Shown here: in pieces, positions 1 to 7,000 of the stretch
How positions within the stretch are numbered: position 1 is the first letter of the stretch
How the letters are laid out: each line of letters opens with the position of its first letter
Virus record (IMG/VR): IMGVR_UViG_3300032285_001481
Coordinates: 1-21,039 of that record
Length of the DNA: 21,039 nucleotides
Source: a virus
Direction: 5' to 3' (one strand)
Translations under genes and position numbers: made by a program
Notes under the pieces: generated by a model
Seen by the model: the letters and a program-made list of their open reading frames with translations, nothing else
The model's database searches: none
Told to the model about the DNA's origin: nothing

Positions 1-1528
1 TAGCTTGTTGTTCTTTGCTAGTCAAAGATTCCCAATCAAGTTCGCCAATTGCTAAACTAGTTATGATTCCGTCAGTTATTGGATCATCTAATAGGTAAGA
101 ACTATTTTGTTCTTTATCAACATGTATCCAAGAATATCCATTCCATTTATGTATTACTAGACCGTATGCTGTCAACTGCACAAAAAGTTGGCCTGTTTCT
201 TTCATTGAATGTGTAGGTATGTCTTTGCCAAAAACAGCACTATCAACTATAAAGTCCTCAGGATGTTCTAATATTTCAATTTGAGCACGTAGTTTTCCAA
301 TAGTATGTTCTTTGTTTTTAAGTTCTGAGAGCAAGTTGTCTATTTCTCTTGCTAGTTCTAACATTCTTTCATGATCTTCAACTTTGACTTCTTTTATGAC
401 TTCTACTGTTTTTTCAACTTCAACAATCTTTTCAACTTCTTTTATAACTTCTACTTCAACTATTTTTTCTACTTCCACTGGAACTTCTACTTCTACTCTG
501 GTAAACACTTCTACCGGAACTTCTACTTCAACTATTTTTTCAACTTCAATAGTTTTGTATTCAATTACAAGTCGATCAACTATTTTTTCAATTACTTCGG
601 GTTCTGAAGTTTCTGATTTCGAATCAGACGTAGTTGAGCTGTCTGCTCCTGCGCCGTCTTCTGTGCTAGATTTAACTGTTTCTGTTGTTGTGTCTGTTGT
701 TGAATCAACAATTTGGTTTTGGGATCTAATTTCTTCATCTTGTTTCCTTTTGGAATAGTTTATAGCCATAGTTACTGCAAGAACCAAACATACTGCTAAT
801 GGATCAAATACCGCAACTATAATAATTATAACCCAACGTACCGCACGTTCTAATAAGTCTTTGTTAACAGTATCACCATATATCAACTGTGCAATATATT
901 TGATTGGACCAACTTCAGATTCAATCTTAGCTTGACTTTGTTGCAACTTTAATTTTTGACTGTTGATTTCACCGATACGTTTATTAGTATCATCAATGGT
1001 TTTGTTTAAGGCATCACGTTCTTTCTTTTGTTGATTGCGTAAAGTATTAGCCTGTGTTGCAATCTGCCCGCCACGTTGGTTTTCAATAGTTTTAGCATTA
1101 CTGCTTTGACTTAAAATGTTATTGATAGCACTGTCCATTTGTGCAATTACACGTTGGCTATCAGTGATACGCTGTCTTTCCACAGTAATCTGTTGATCTA
1201 ATTGTTCAATGATAAGTTGATTGTCACCTACACTACTAGTAGCGTCAATATGAGCACGACTTAGAAAACCAAATATGCCCATGCTGGTAATGAACATTAA
1301 AACTACAACAGCCACACTGAGATAGAACTTAATTGCCCAATTGATTTTGTTCCAGTTACTATGTACCCACACTGTGGTAACTATCTTGCCAACTTCTAAT
1401 ACCGTACCCATTATCACAATAGGTACTAGGACCCCACTAAAAATACTAGTGAGGCCAATTATAGAATAGTAAGCTGATACTGCACTAATACTAATTGCAG
1501 TGAATAGTGCTAATAAGTTTAATAACAT
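1..1528 (-). CDS. Coiled-coil membrane protein with Val-Glu-rich repeat, C-terminus cut by window edge
   Basis: The frame reads without a stop from an ATG at 1528 to the left edge, about 509 residues, so the 3' end is missing. Hydrophobic segments lie near residues 2-46 (two spans), 69-90 and 229-255. Residues about 95-220 are rich in Gln, Asn, Lys and Glu and look like a coiled coil, so this loop sits between membrane spans. After the last span comes a Ser/Thr/Asp linker and then a stretch around residues 310-385 of alternating Val and Glu (VEVEVPVEV and variants), followed by another helical region. An in-frame TGA lies just upstream of the ATG, so the start is well bounded, but there is no clear Shine-Dalgarno. 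It overlaps the end of the deaminase gene by 10 bases. I do not know the function; similar multi-span coiled-coil proteins occur in marine T4-like phages (recollection, not searched). Confidence 0.85.
   Translation of the reverse strand, partial: MLLNLLALFTAISISAVSAYYSIIGLTSIFSGVLVPIVIMGTVLEVGKIVTTVWVHSNWNKINWAIKFYLSVAVVVLMFITSMGIFGFLSRAHIDATSSVGDNQLIIEQLDQQITVERQRITDSQRVIAQMDSAINNILSQSSNAKTIENQRGGQIATQANTLRNQQKKERDALNKTIDDTNKRIGEINSQKLKLQQSQAKIESEVGPIKYIAQLIYGDTVNKDLLERAVRWVIIIIVAVFDPLAVCLVLAVTMAINYSKRKQDEEIRSQNQIVDSTTDTTTETVKSSTEDGAGADSSTTSDSKSETSEPEVIEKIVDRLVIEYKTIEVEKIVEVEVPVEVFTRVEVEVPVEVEKIVEVEVIKEVEKIVEVEKTVEVIKEVKVEDHERMLELAREIDNLLSELKNKEHTIGKLRAQIEILEHPEDFIVDSAVFGKDIPTHSMKETGQLFVQLTAYGLVIHKWNGYSWIHVDKEQNSSYLLDDPITDGIITSLAIGELDWESLTSKEQQA
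384..600 (-). repeat. Low-complexity repeat encoding Val-Glu-rich segment
   Basis: Imperfect short repeats of the type GAAGTAGAAGTT and GAAAAAATAGTTGAA on the minus strand encode alternating Val/Glu with Ile/Lys. On the plus strand the same bases give Ser/Thr-rich and Phe/Asn-rich open frames, which are artefacts. Such repeats can change length by slippage. Confidence 0.7.
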
Positions 1529-1953
1529 CGAATATTTATCGTATCAAATTCATTATCTATCTCAGTTGAGTATACTAATCGTTTAAGTCCAAAAGCCAAA
1601 ATTGCTCTCATACATCCTTCACATGGTTTAGCTATACCGTCGATATATTCATTTGATTTTTCATTTATAAATTTAACTCTGCGTACATACAAAGTAGATT
1701 TAGACAAGTCACGCTTGCTGATATGATTCAATGCATTGCTAATAGCATTAGTCTCAGCGTGGAGATAGATAGCCTCAGGGTGTTTAGAAAACTTTGCTTG
1801 GAAAGGATGAGTACGCCGTTGACAATGTCCAAGACTGATAATGTCATTCTTAATGCAAATAGCAGCCGCAATCCTACTGCTCTTAACGGCTTTGACATCA
1901 ATGGCTTGCCGTTTAAGGAACCCCATGATGCGATGATCGCGGCTGCTGATCAT
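1519..1953 (-). CDS. Cytidine/deoxycytidylate deaminase family protein
   Basis: A 144-residue protein with the zinc-dependent deaminase signature: His65-Ala-Glu67 in LHAETNAI, where His binds zinc and Glu is the proton shuttle, and Pro-Cys111-Glu-Gly-Cys114, the other two zinc ligands. The family deaminates cytosine-type bases; in T4-like phages the common member is dCMP deaminase, which feeds dUMP to thymidylate synthesis. That role is an inference here, since the protein is shorter than T4 Cd and the substrate-specific part is not recognisable; another nucleotide or base deaminase is possible. The start codon overlaps the stop of the upstream 70-aa gene (TAATG), and GGCGAGG lies about 7 bases upstream, so translation is probably coupled. 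Together with nrdA/nrdB this suggests a dNTP supply function. Confidence 0.82.
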   Translation of the reverse strand: MISSRDHRIMGFLKRQAIDVKAVKSSRIAAAICIKNDIISLGHCQRRTHPFQAKFSKHPEAIYLHAETNAISNALNHISKRDLSKSTLYVRRVKFINEKSNEYIDGIAKPCEGCMRAILAFGLKRLVYSTEIDNEFDTINIRCY

Positions 1954-2165
1954 TAGTAAACCTCGCCAACTTCCTCAAGACGACAGTCAATTGATTCACG
2001 CAACCGCATTTCAGGAATCATAGTAATTCCAGTAAGCTCCTGATCGGAAATCAAGCAATATGCCCAAGCAACAATGGCATTGTCATTACGCTGCTTAATA
2101 GCATCCATATACGCACTATAAGAAATAACAAGGTCTTTGATAGACGTATCGCTGCGGTCGTTCAT
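1953..2165 (-). CDS. Hypothetical 70-aa protein
   Basis: A 70-residue acidic, soluble-looking protein beginning MNDRSDTSIKDL. I chose the ATG at 2165 because GAGG sits eight bases upstream in GCGAGGCTAAA, and because the longer open frame (start at 2246) would add a Leu-rich N-terminus that overlaps the better-supported 35-aa gene. Its start lies one base after the stop of that 35-aa gene and its stop overlaps the deaminase start, so the three genes form one translationally linked unit. No motif recognised; function unknown. Confidence 0.7.
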   Translation of the reverse strand: MNDRSDTSIKDLVISYSAYMDAIKQRNDNAIVAWAYCLISDQELTGITMIPEMRLRESIDCRLEEVGEVY

Positions 2166-2166
2166 T

Positions 2167-2274
2167 TTAGCCTCGCTTGTTGAAGTTATACTGGAAGATA
2201 CCCAACGCAAGTGCAGAGCCAACAGTAAAAGCAATAAGCGGCCCAAACACGATCAAACAGTCTACTGTGGACAT
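2167..2274 (-). CDS. Small 35-aa membrane peptide
   Basis: A short frame of 35 codons plus TAA starting at ATG 2274. It has the best ribosome site in this part of the window: GAGGAG, seven bases before the ATG. The peptide begins MSTVDCLIVFGPLIAF and is hydrophobic from about residue 6 to 27, ending in a short Asn/Lys/Arg tail, which fits one membrane span with a positive cytoplasmic end. It is the first gene after a sigma70-like promoter and a terminator that closes the lysis-like cassette. The size and topology would suit a small holin, antiholin or host-membrane effector, but nothing in the sequence decides between these. It is well below the size usually called. Confidence 0.68.
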   Translation of the reverse strand: MSTVDCLIVFGPLIAFTVGSALALGIFQYNFNKRG

Positions 2275-2301
2275 TTTAGCTCTCCTCAGTTCTTATAATA
2301 C

Positions 2302-2329
2302 ATAATAGCATGGTATAGCATTGCGTCAA
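2302..2329 (-). promoter_or_regulatory. Sigma70-like promoter
   Basis: On the minus strand TTGACG (2329-2324) and TATTAT (2307-2302) are separated by 16 bases, each one base off the sigma70 consensus. The predicted start lies about 20 bases before the GAGGAG of the 35-aa gene. It sits just after the cassette terminator, so it would restart transcription for the 35-aa, 70-aa, deaminase and membrane-protein genes using unmodified host polymerase. Confidence 0.65.
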
Positions 2330-2333
2330 CCAA

Positions 2334-2361
2334 AAAAATAGCCTGTTTTCAGGCTATTTTT
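2334..2361 (-). terminator. Rho-independent terminator after lysis-like cassette
   Basis: A perfect 12-bp stem (2334-2345 with 2350-2361; core GCCTG/CAGGC) with a four-base loop, followed on the minus strand by a run of T. It lies about 30 bases after the stop of the amidase-like gene. The A and T runs on both sides would let it act in either direction. Confidence 0.88.
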
Positions 2362-2372
2362 GTAATATTTTT

Positions 2373-2389
2373 TGTTACAAATTGTAACA
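2373..2389. repeat. Short perfect inverted repeat after the amidase stop codon
   Basis: TGTTACAA-A-TTGTAACA is an 8-bp inverted repeat around a single central base, touching the stop codon of the gene ending at 2390 and just before the terminator hairpin. The tiny loop makes it more like a protein-binding dyad than an RNA hairpin. No factor can be named. Confidence 0.4.
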
Positions 2390-3193
2390 TTATGCTGCTG
2401 TTCTGTAAGCAATAATTTTAGAAATTGGATAGTAGCTGATACGTACTTCCTGTCCCTGATTGCCCCCTAACACTGCAACCATTTTTGCACCATTTACGTC
2501 AACAAAGGCATAAAAGAATCCAACATGCCCTTCGGAACGATTACGACCACGACGCAATACAACAACATCGCCAATATTGGGATTGCCAGCAACTGGTTTA
2601 CCCCAATTTAGAAAACTGCGAGCCATTAGACTGCCAGTTGTTTCCATACCGGCTTGTGCCAACACAGTATTTGCCCATGCAGCACACCATGGAATAAATG
2701 CTGGATCTACAGTTTGTCCATTTGCTTCACTTAGTTTTTCTTTGAGAATTTTTCTGTCTTTACGAGCATCAAGACCAATCATACTTTCTGCTTTTGCTAA
2801 ATGTCCAACAGTGCGAGATTGATACATACCAGTAGTTTTTTCGCCAACACTTGGTAATGATCCTGGAATGCCACCATCATCTTGTACAACTGTACGTTTG
2901 TCTTCAGCTGCAATACATTCAGTTTTCCAAAATAGAATCTGGCATTGATTCTTACTTGCAACATCTTCTTTTACATAATCGCAATATAAGTTCCAATTCT
3001 TTTTAGTAGGATCTTTCTTACTAGTTTCGCAACGATTAATTGCAGTTGTCTTAGTTACTTTCCAAATCTGTCCATACTTGTTAATTGTAATAATTTCTTC
3101 TTTTTTCTTTTCTTTAGTTGGATTTGCATATGCTGGAATAGTGAATAATGTGCCAGCGAGCGTTGCAACTGCAAGTGCTAATGTCTTGTTCAT
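2390..3193 (-). CDS. Secreted NlpC/P60- or CHAP-like peptidoglycan amidase (endolysin-like)
   Basis: A 267-residue protein with a Sec-type signal peptide (MNKTLALAVATLAG... ending in AYA, cleavage near residue 23). A Lys- and Cys-containing linker follows, and the C-terminal half carries a Cys/His hydrolase fold: PWCAAW with the candidate nucleophile Cys near residue 169, GDVVVLRRG, GHVGFF with the His near 223, and GGNQG with the Asn near 244. This arrangement resembles the TIGR02594/CHAP-like peptidases of phages and prophages, which cut peptide bonds in peptidoglycan. A signal peptide lets it reach the periplasm without a classical holin. It starts one base after the stop of the SleB-like gene with AAGGAG six bases before the ATG, and is followed by a strong terminator. 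Role as endolysin is inferred; the catalytic fold is well supported. Confidence 0.82.
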   Translation of the reverse strand: MNKTLALAVATLAGTLFTIPAYANPTKEKKKEEIITINKYGQIWKVTKTTAINRCETSKKDPTKKNWNLYCDYVKEDVASKNQCQILFWKTECIAAEDKRTVVQDDGGIPGSLPSVGEKTTGMYQSRTVGHLAKAESMIGLDARKDRKILKEKLSEANGQTVDPAFIPWCAAWANTVLAQAGMETTGSLMARSFLNWGKPVAGNPNIGDVVVLRRGRNRSEGHVGFFYAFVDVNGAKMVAVLGGNQGQEVRISYYPISKIIAYRTAA

Positions 3194-3194
3194 T

Positions 3195-3719
3195 TCATTC
3201 TCCTTGGCGGTTTTCCGCTTTTAACTGCTTTGGACGCCAAAATATATGTTGGCCAACTGCGGCAGTTTTTTTAATTTTATTACTGTGTCTATAATATTTA
3301 CGGTTACGAAAACTCAGCGCACCGTTACTTAAATCATAGGTTTTCCCTGACAAAATTAATGTGGCAATCTGTTGGCTAGTTTCCCAATGTATGCCCTCTG
3401 GGGTTCTATGTTTCCTACAGGTCCAACCAAACTGACACCTTTTTGAATCGGCTTGATGTACAACACTACATATTGTTTGGGGATATATTCCACTGTGAAC
3501 ACGATTTACAATCACATGTCCTACAGCAATTTTTCCGGCTTTAGGCTCAGAGCCTGATTCAAAGTATATAGCTTCTGCTAAACACTTATGATCTTGAGTA
3601 GTTGCATTTACTACTATCTTACCTTCTGCTGTTGCACACCCTGCTAGAGCAAGAGTTGAGGCAACTGCTATCGTTGTTATAATATTCAATACACTCTCCG
3701 TTTTAACTAGGGTTGCCAA
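3195..3719 (-). CDS. Probable lipoprotein cell-wall hydrolase, SleB/CwlJ family
   Basis: A 174-residue protein whose N-terminus is a hydrophobic segment ending in LALAGC, a good lipobox, so the mature protein would be lipid-anchored at that Cys. The rest matches the SleB/CwlJ hydrolase family (Hydrolase_2): CLAEAIYFESGSEP with the catalytic Glu, GKIAVGHVIVNRV, a central QFGWTC segment, and the late SNGALSFRNRKYYRHS stretch. The family cleaves peptidoglycan glycan strands. The start is TTG 3719, with AAGGAG 11 bases upstream, and gives a Lys in the signal n-region. A second TTG at 3689 with GGAG six bases upstream is an alternative that would leave the n-region without positive charge. It is followed immediately by the secreted amidase-like gene, making a two-enzyme cassette directly after the tmRNA. 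Confidence 0.83.
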   Translation of the reverse strand: MATLVKTESVLNIITTIAVASTLALAGCATAEGKIVVNATTQDHKCLAEAIYFESGSEPKAGKIAVGHVIVNRVHSGIYPQTICSVVHQADSKRCQFGWTCRKHRTPEGIHWETSQQIATLILSGKTYDLSNGALSFRNRKYYRHSNKIKKTAAVGQHIFWRPKQLKAENRQGE

Positions 3720-3736
3720 GCCCCAGTGATCTCCTT

Positions 3737-3774
3737 AAAAATAATTGGCGGAATTCTGTTTCCAAGTTTCCGCC
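3737..3774 (-). terminator. Hairpin at the 3' end of the tmRNA gene, probable terminator
   Basis: GGCGGAA (3774-3768) pairs with TTCCGCC (3753-3747) around a 14-base loop. On the minus strand the stem is followed by AATTATTTTT. It lies nine bases after the tag stop codon, so it may be both a stem of the tmRNA coding piece (P5 region) and the transcription stop. The loop is larger than in classical terminators. Confidence 0.6.
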
Positions 3775-3782
3775 GGACTCAT

Positions 3783-3824
3783 TTACGCTGCTAGAGCGTA
3801 AGATGGGGCAAAGTTATCGTTTGC
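3783..3824 (-). other. ssrA: tmRNA tag reading frame ANDNFAPSYALAA-stop
   Basis: Thirteen codons and TAA on the minus strand, starting with the resume codon GCA at 3824. It is preceded by ACAAAAAACTTTAGGT, resembling the conserved A-rich and UAG bases before the resume codon in E. coli tmRNA. With the alanine carried by the tmRNA itself the tag would be AANDNFAPSYALAA. The ALAA end is the classic ClpXP/ClpAP degron. The ANDNF start is typical of alphaproteobacterial tags (recollection). Confidence 0.93.
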
Positions 3825-3910
3825 ACCTAAAGTTTTTTGTTACGTTAAGGCAGTTTCCACGCCACTGTCTACTTCAATCTTTACAGCACCAATCGAACCT
3901 ATTCACTCCC

Positions 3911-3985
3911 ATCATAAACACACAGAACTATAATCCTACGGGGCACTCAGTTATATTGTTGCTACTACAACCTGTGTGTTTATGG
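3911..3985 (-). other. tmRNA intervening segment closed by 12-bp helix
   Basis: The segment (3982-3911) between the CCA end and the 5' G of the coding piece is expected to be removed by RNA processing. ATAAACACACAG (3983-3972) and CTGTGTGTTTAT (3925-3914) pair perfectly over 12 bp, and the helix can extend toward the CCA. This holds the two acceptor strands together in the precursor, as in known permuted tmRNA precursors. Confidence 0.88.
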
Positions 3986-4050
3986 TGGAAGTGGGGAGAT
4001 TCGCACTCCCGTCTTGCCGCCTTATTCCATTGCTATCAACAACAGTAATA

Positions 4051-4058
4051 TATTTATA
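4051..4058 (-). promoter_or_regulatory. T4-late-type promoter box TATAAATA before tmRNA
   Basis: A perfect TATAAATA on the minus strand, the consensus -10 of T4 late promoters recognised by gp55-type sigma factors. Transcription would start about six bases later, near 4044, about 34 bases before the T-arm. Four AATAAATA copies lie before other genes in this window. No good -35 is visible. Confidence 0.55.
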
Positions 4059-4082
4059 CTACTTTTGCTTCAGAATGTCAAT

Positions 4083-7000
4083 TTATAAGGGTTTAGCATC
4101 CGGACCAGTACCGCCATAGGCTGCTGGATCATTACGATTGATACCAGAATCATAAAGACTTCTAGCTGAACCATAACGCTTGATCAATTTATCTAATAGT
4201 CCATTGGCAATTAAACCGCCTGTTACAGTTTGGCTTAATGCTTCAACGTTTTGATTAGTTACTTGGGCTAATAATTCCAGTACACCCCAAATCATTTGAT
4301 CAGTGTTAAATGGATTTTCGTATTTGGTTGTGAGTATGTCCCCATACAATAGACGATTAACAATCTGCATCATTTTTAATACAAATTCGTCATTGTTTGG
4401 CAGTATCAAACCATTGTCTTTGATTTGAGCAACTAATGTTCGATTGCCGTTAAGATCAACAACATACATATTATCATTCATTACTTCTATATTTCTGTCT
4501 AATGCAGTTTTAACTAATTGACGTCCTATGTCTTCTAATACACCAGTGTTTGTCTCAGACCATAAACTGTCATAATAGATTTCATCCTTTTGATTATTTT
4601 GCAATGGAACATCATTGTAGCCCATTTGTTCTAATCTAGTGTTTCTAGCATTTAAATAAACATCAGTTGGGGTACGTGGATATACAGGAGCTAATTTGTT
4701 CTGTGGTTGAGGAGGGAACGCTCCAGTATACATTGATTCATAGAATCCCTCAGGGTCTCTATAGTACTGACTATGAGGCAGTTTAAACTGCTCAACATCA
4801 ATACCAAGACCAGCTAATGCTTGCCCATTGCGACTGTGTCTCATCACAAACTTAACACAATCACCGTAATAATCATCTGATGCAATACGTTCAATATATT
4901 CAGCTGGACGACCATATCCTGTGTCTAATGCCCACCCTTCCAATGCTTGAGCAAACATCATAGCACTTGCTGGAGTAGGTGGAATTGGACTAAACAAATC
5001 AATTTGATGAGTTAATAAGTTGTTGCTTTCTCTTACTAATTGAGCACAACTTGCACTATACGCAGCATCTAACTTTTTGAGATTATCTTGCAATACTGTA
5101 TCTGTATTATTTAATAGTGCTTGATGTTCAGCTTCTATTAGAGGAATAAATGCATATACTACATCATCCAATGATGAAAATTGCACAGTACCACTGGGAA
5201 AAGGAACGCTGATATATCCATCTTCTCCTGGAATTCCTTGACTAGAATCACCGGCTGTGCCTGGAGTAGTATAAGCACCTGCCATAGCATTTTGTAACAG
5301 TTCAGTTAATTTATTCAATGTTTCTGCTGCTGGATGAGCACTGATATAGTCTACAGTTGCTCTAATTACCGGTGCTGTATCAGCATGTACATATCCTGCT
5401 GCTGTACCAATAAAGTCAGCCATGGTTTGTTCACCATAGGTTCCACCGCCATATCCATAAATCTGTAATAATTGATCAGCAACTTCAGTTGGCATCGGAT
5501 GTGAAGATTGATTTACATAATTTAAATCACTTGATGTTTCAAGTTTAGAAAATGCTCGACCAATTTCATAGATTGTAGTTGATTGATTAATACCAATGAT
5601 AGCTAGGTGTACACCAAATTCTCTGAAATTTTCAACCGGAATAAAACTAAAACTAGTTGGCATCATTTTTTTAAAATCAGTTAATTCACCTAAATTAGTT
5701 AGATGAGTTGTCATACTAAATGCAGTGCGTATAGTATTAACTTCTTCTTCACCATTGATATTGTTTAATGCTTGCTGTGTTAGTCTATCAAAAATTGGAT
5801 TATCAATACCAGCTATTGGAACATTTAATGTTGTTAGTTGGTCTGTTAGTCCAGTGTATCCACCTAATCCCTTGTTTAAAATCTGTGCAGCAATATTACC
5901 AGGTTGCATAAATCTCATCAAATTGCTAGCATCCCAACGACCTAATGCTATCATATCAGCACTTACTGCATTGATGTTTTGACCCAGTGTACTAACACTG
6001 AATGTCATCATGTCTTGCATATTACGAACTTTTGCACCATAACCACTGATAGATGAGCCACCAAATCCTTTGCTCATTGCTTCACTGATTGCCCCAACAA
6101 TATTTCTATTTTGACTTGTAGTAGCTGCTACTGCGGCGATAGTATTGGCATAACGCAACAGGTTAAGTTGACCACTTGGTTGTTTATATAGGCTTAATTG
6201 ACCAGTTAATACACCTGAGGCAACTGCACCAGATAAAGCACCTAATGTTGGATTCCCAGTCATATTACTAGCATAAGCCGAAATAGCACCACCTAAGCCT
6301 CCTGCCAATGCATACTGTACTGCTGCGCCCGGAGGCATTCCTCTAGCTAAAGCACCTAACCCACCTTGCAGCCCTTGAATTGCAGCCTGTGCTAATGGGC
6401 CCGGTAAGACATTGCTTAATCCTGGTATCAAACTAGCACCCATGCTGCTTAATGCACCAAAAGCAGAACCTGATAATGCTTGTAAAGGACTTTGACCAGC
6501 TACAATGCCGCCTAGAGCACCGCCAAGAGTTTGACCAACAAATGCACCAGCTGCGCCTCCTAAACTAGCACCAATACTATTACCTAATGCGCCGCCTGCA
6601 CTACCTAGCATTGCTCCCATAGCACCTTGGATACCGCCACCACTTAGCAAAGCCATTGCACCGCTTACTAAGGCTCCTTGTGCAATGCCGCCAAGATTGC
6701 CCAATAAGCCGCCTGCAACACTGGCCATTGGAGACGTTGGTCCGCCACCTAAACAGCCTGCTCCGCCAAATGCAGCACCAGCAGCACCAATAGCACCGCC
6801 TGCACCGCCTAGAGCACCACCAGCTCCACCACCAGCTCCACCGCCACCGTCTCCGGGCGGAACAGTAGCACCTGGACCAGCATCGTCTCCTGATCCCAGT
6901 TGTGTGCCAAATTCTCTTCTTAGAGCTATACCTTGAGTACTTTGGGGATCAACTTGATCTTCATTAGCATCGTATATTTCTCTGTGCAAGTGCGGTTGTC

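Larger units (their letters stand above)
3747..4044 (-). ncRNA. ssrA: Circularly permuted (two-piece) tmRNA
   Basis: tmRNA rescues stalled ribosomes by acting first as alanyl-tRNA and then as mRNA for a degradation tag. Read on the minus strand, the 3' part comes first: a T-arm (GGGAG, loop TGCGAAT, CTCCC; 4010-3994), acceptor 3' strand CACTTCC (3993-3987), discriminator A and encoded CCA ending at 3983. After a 72-base spacer comes the 5' part: GGGAGTG (3910-3904), then AATAGGTTCGATTGG, which matches the start of known tmRNAs, a possible pseudoknot (CAGT/ACTG and GCGT/ACGT, 3867-3842), a poly-A stretch and the tag frame. The two acceptor strands pair over all 7 positions, with G3-U70, the alanine identity pair. 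This order is that of the permuted, two-piece tmRNAs of alphaproteobacteria. The T-loop has G where position 55 is normally U. Exact ends of the mature pieces are not determined; 4044 is estimated from the upstream box. Confidence 0.94.

Noticed and set aside
371-758. Plus-strand Ser/Thr-rich and Phe/Asn-rich open frames
   Set aside because: They are antisense to the Val-Glu repeat of the minus-strand membrane protein; low complexity in all frames explains them.
1953-2246. 97-aa version of the gene before the deaminase
   Set aside because: The extra N-terminus has no ribosome site and overlaps the well-supported 35-aa gene in another frame; ATG 2165 has GAGG.
3713-4048. Plus-strand 111-aa open frame
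   Set aside because: It lies antisense across the whole tmRNA gene, has no ribosome site, and the RNA structure explains the bases.
3983-4060. Ordinary tRNA ending in encoded CCA
   Set aside because: The T-arm and CCA are tRNA-like, but no GGAAGTG-type 5' strand or anticodon arm lies upstream within tRNA length; the partner strand lies downstream at 3904-3910, giving a permuted tmRNA.
6685-6936. Plus-strand Pro-rich frame
   Set aside because: It is the complement of the Gly/Ala-rich region of the M23 protein.
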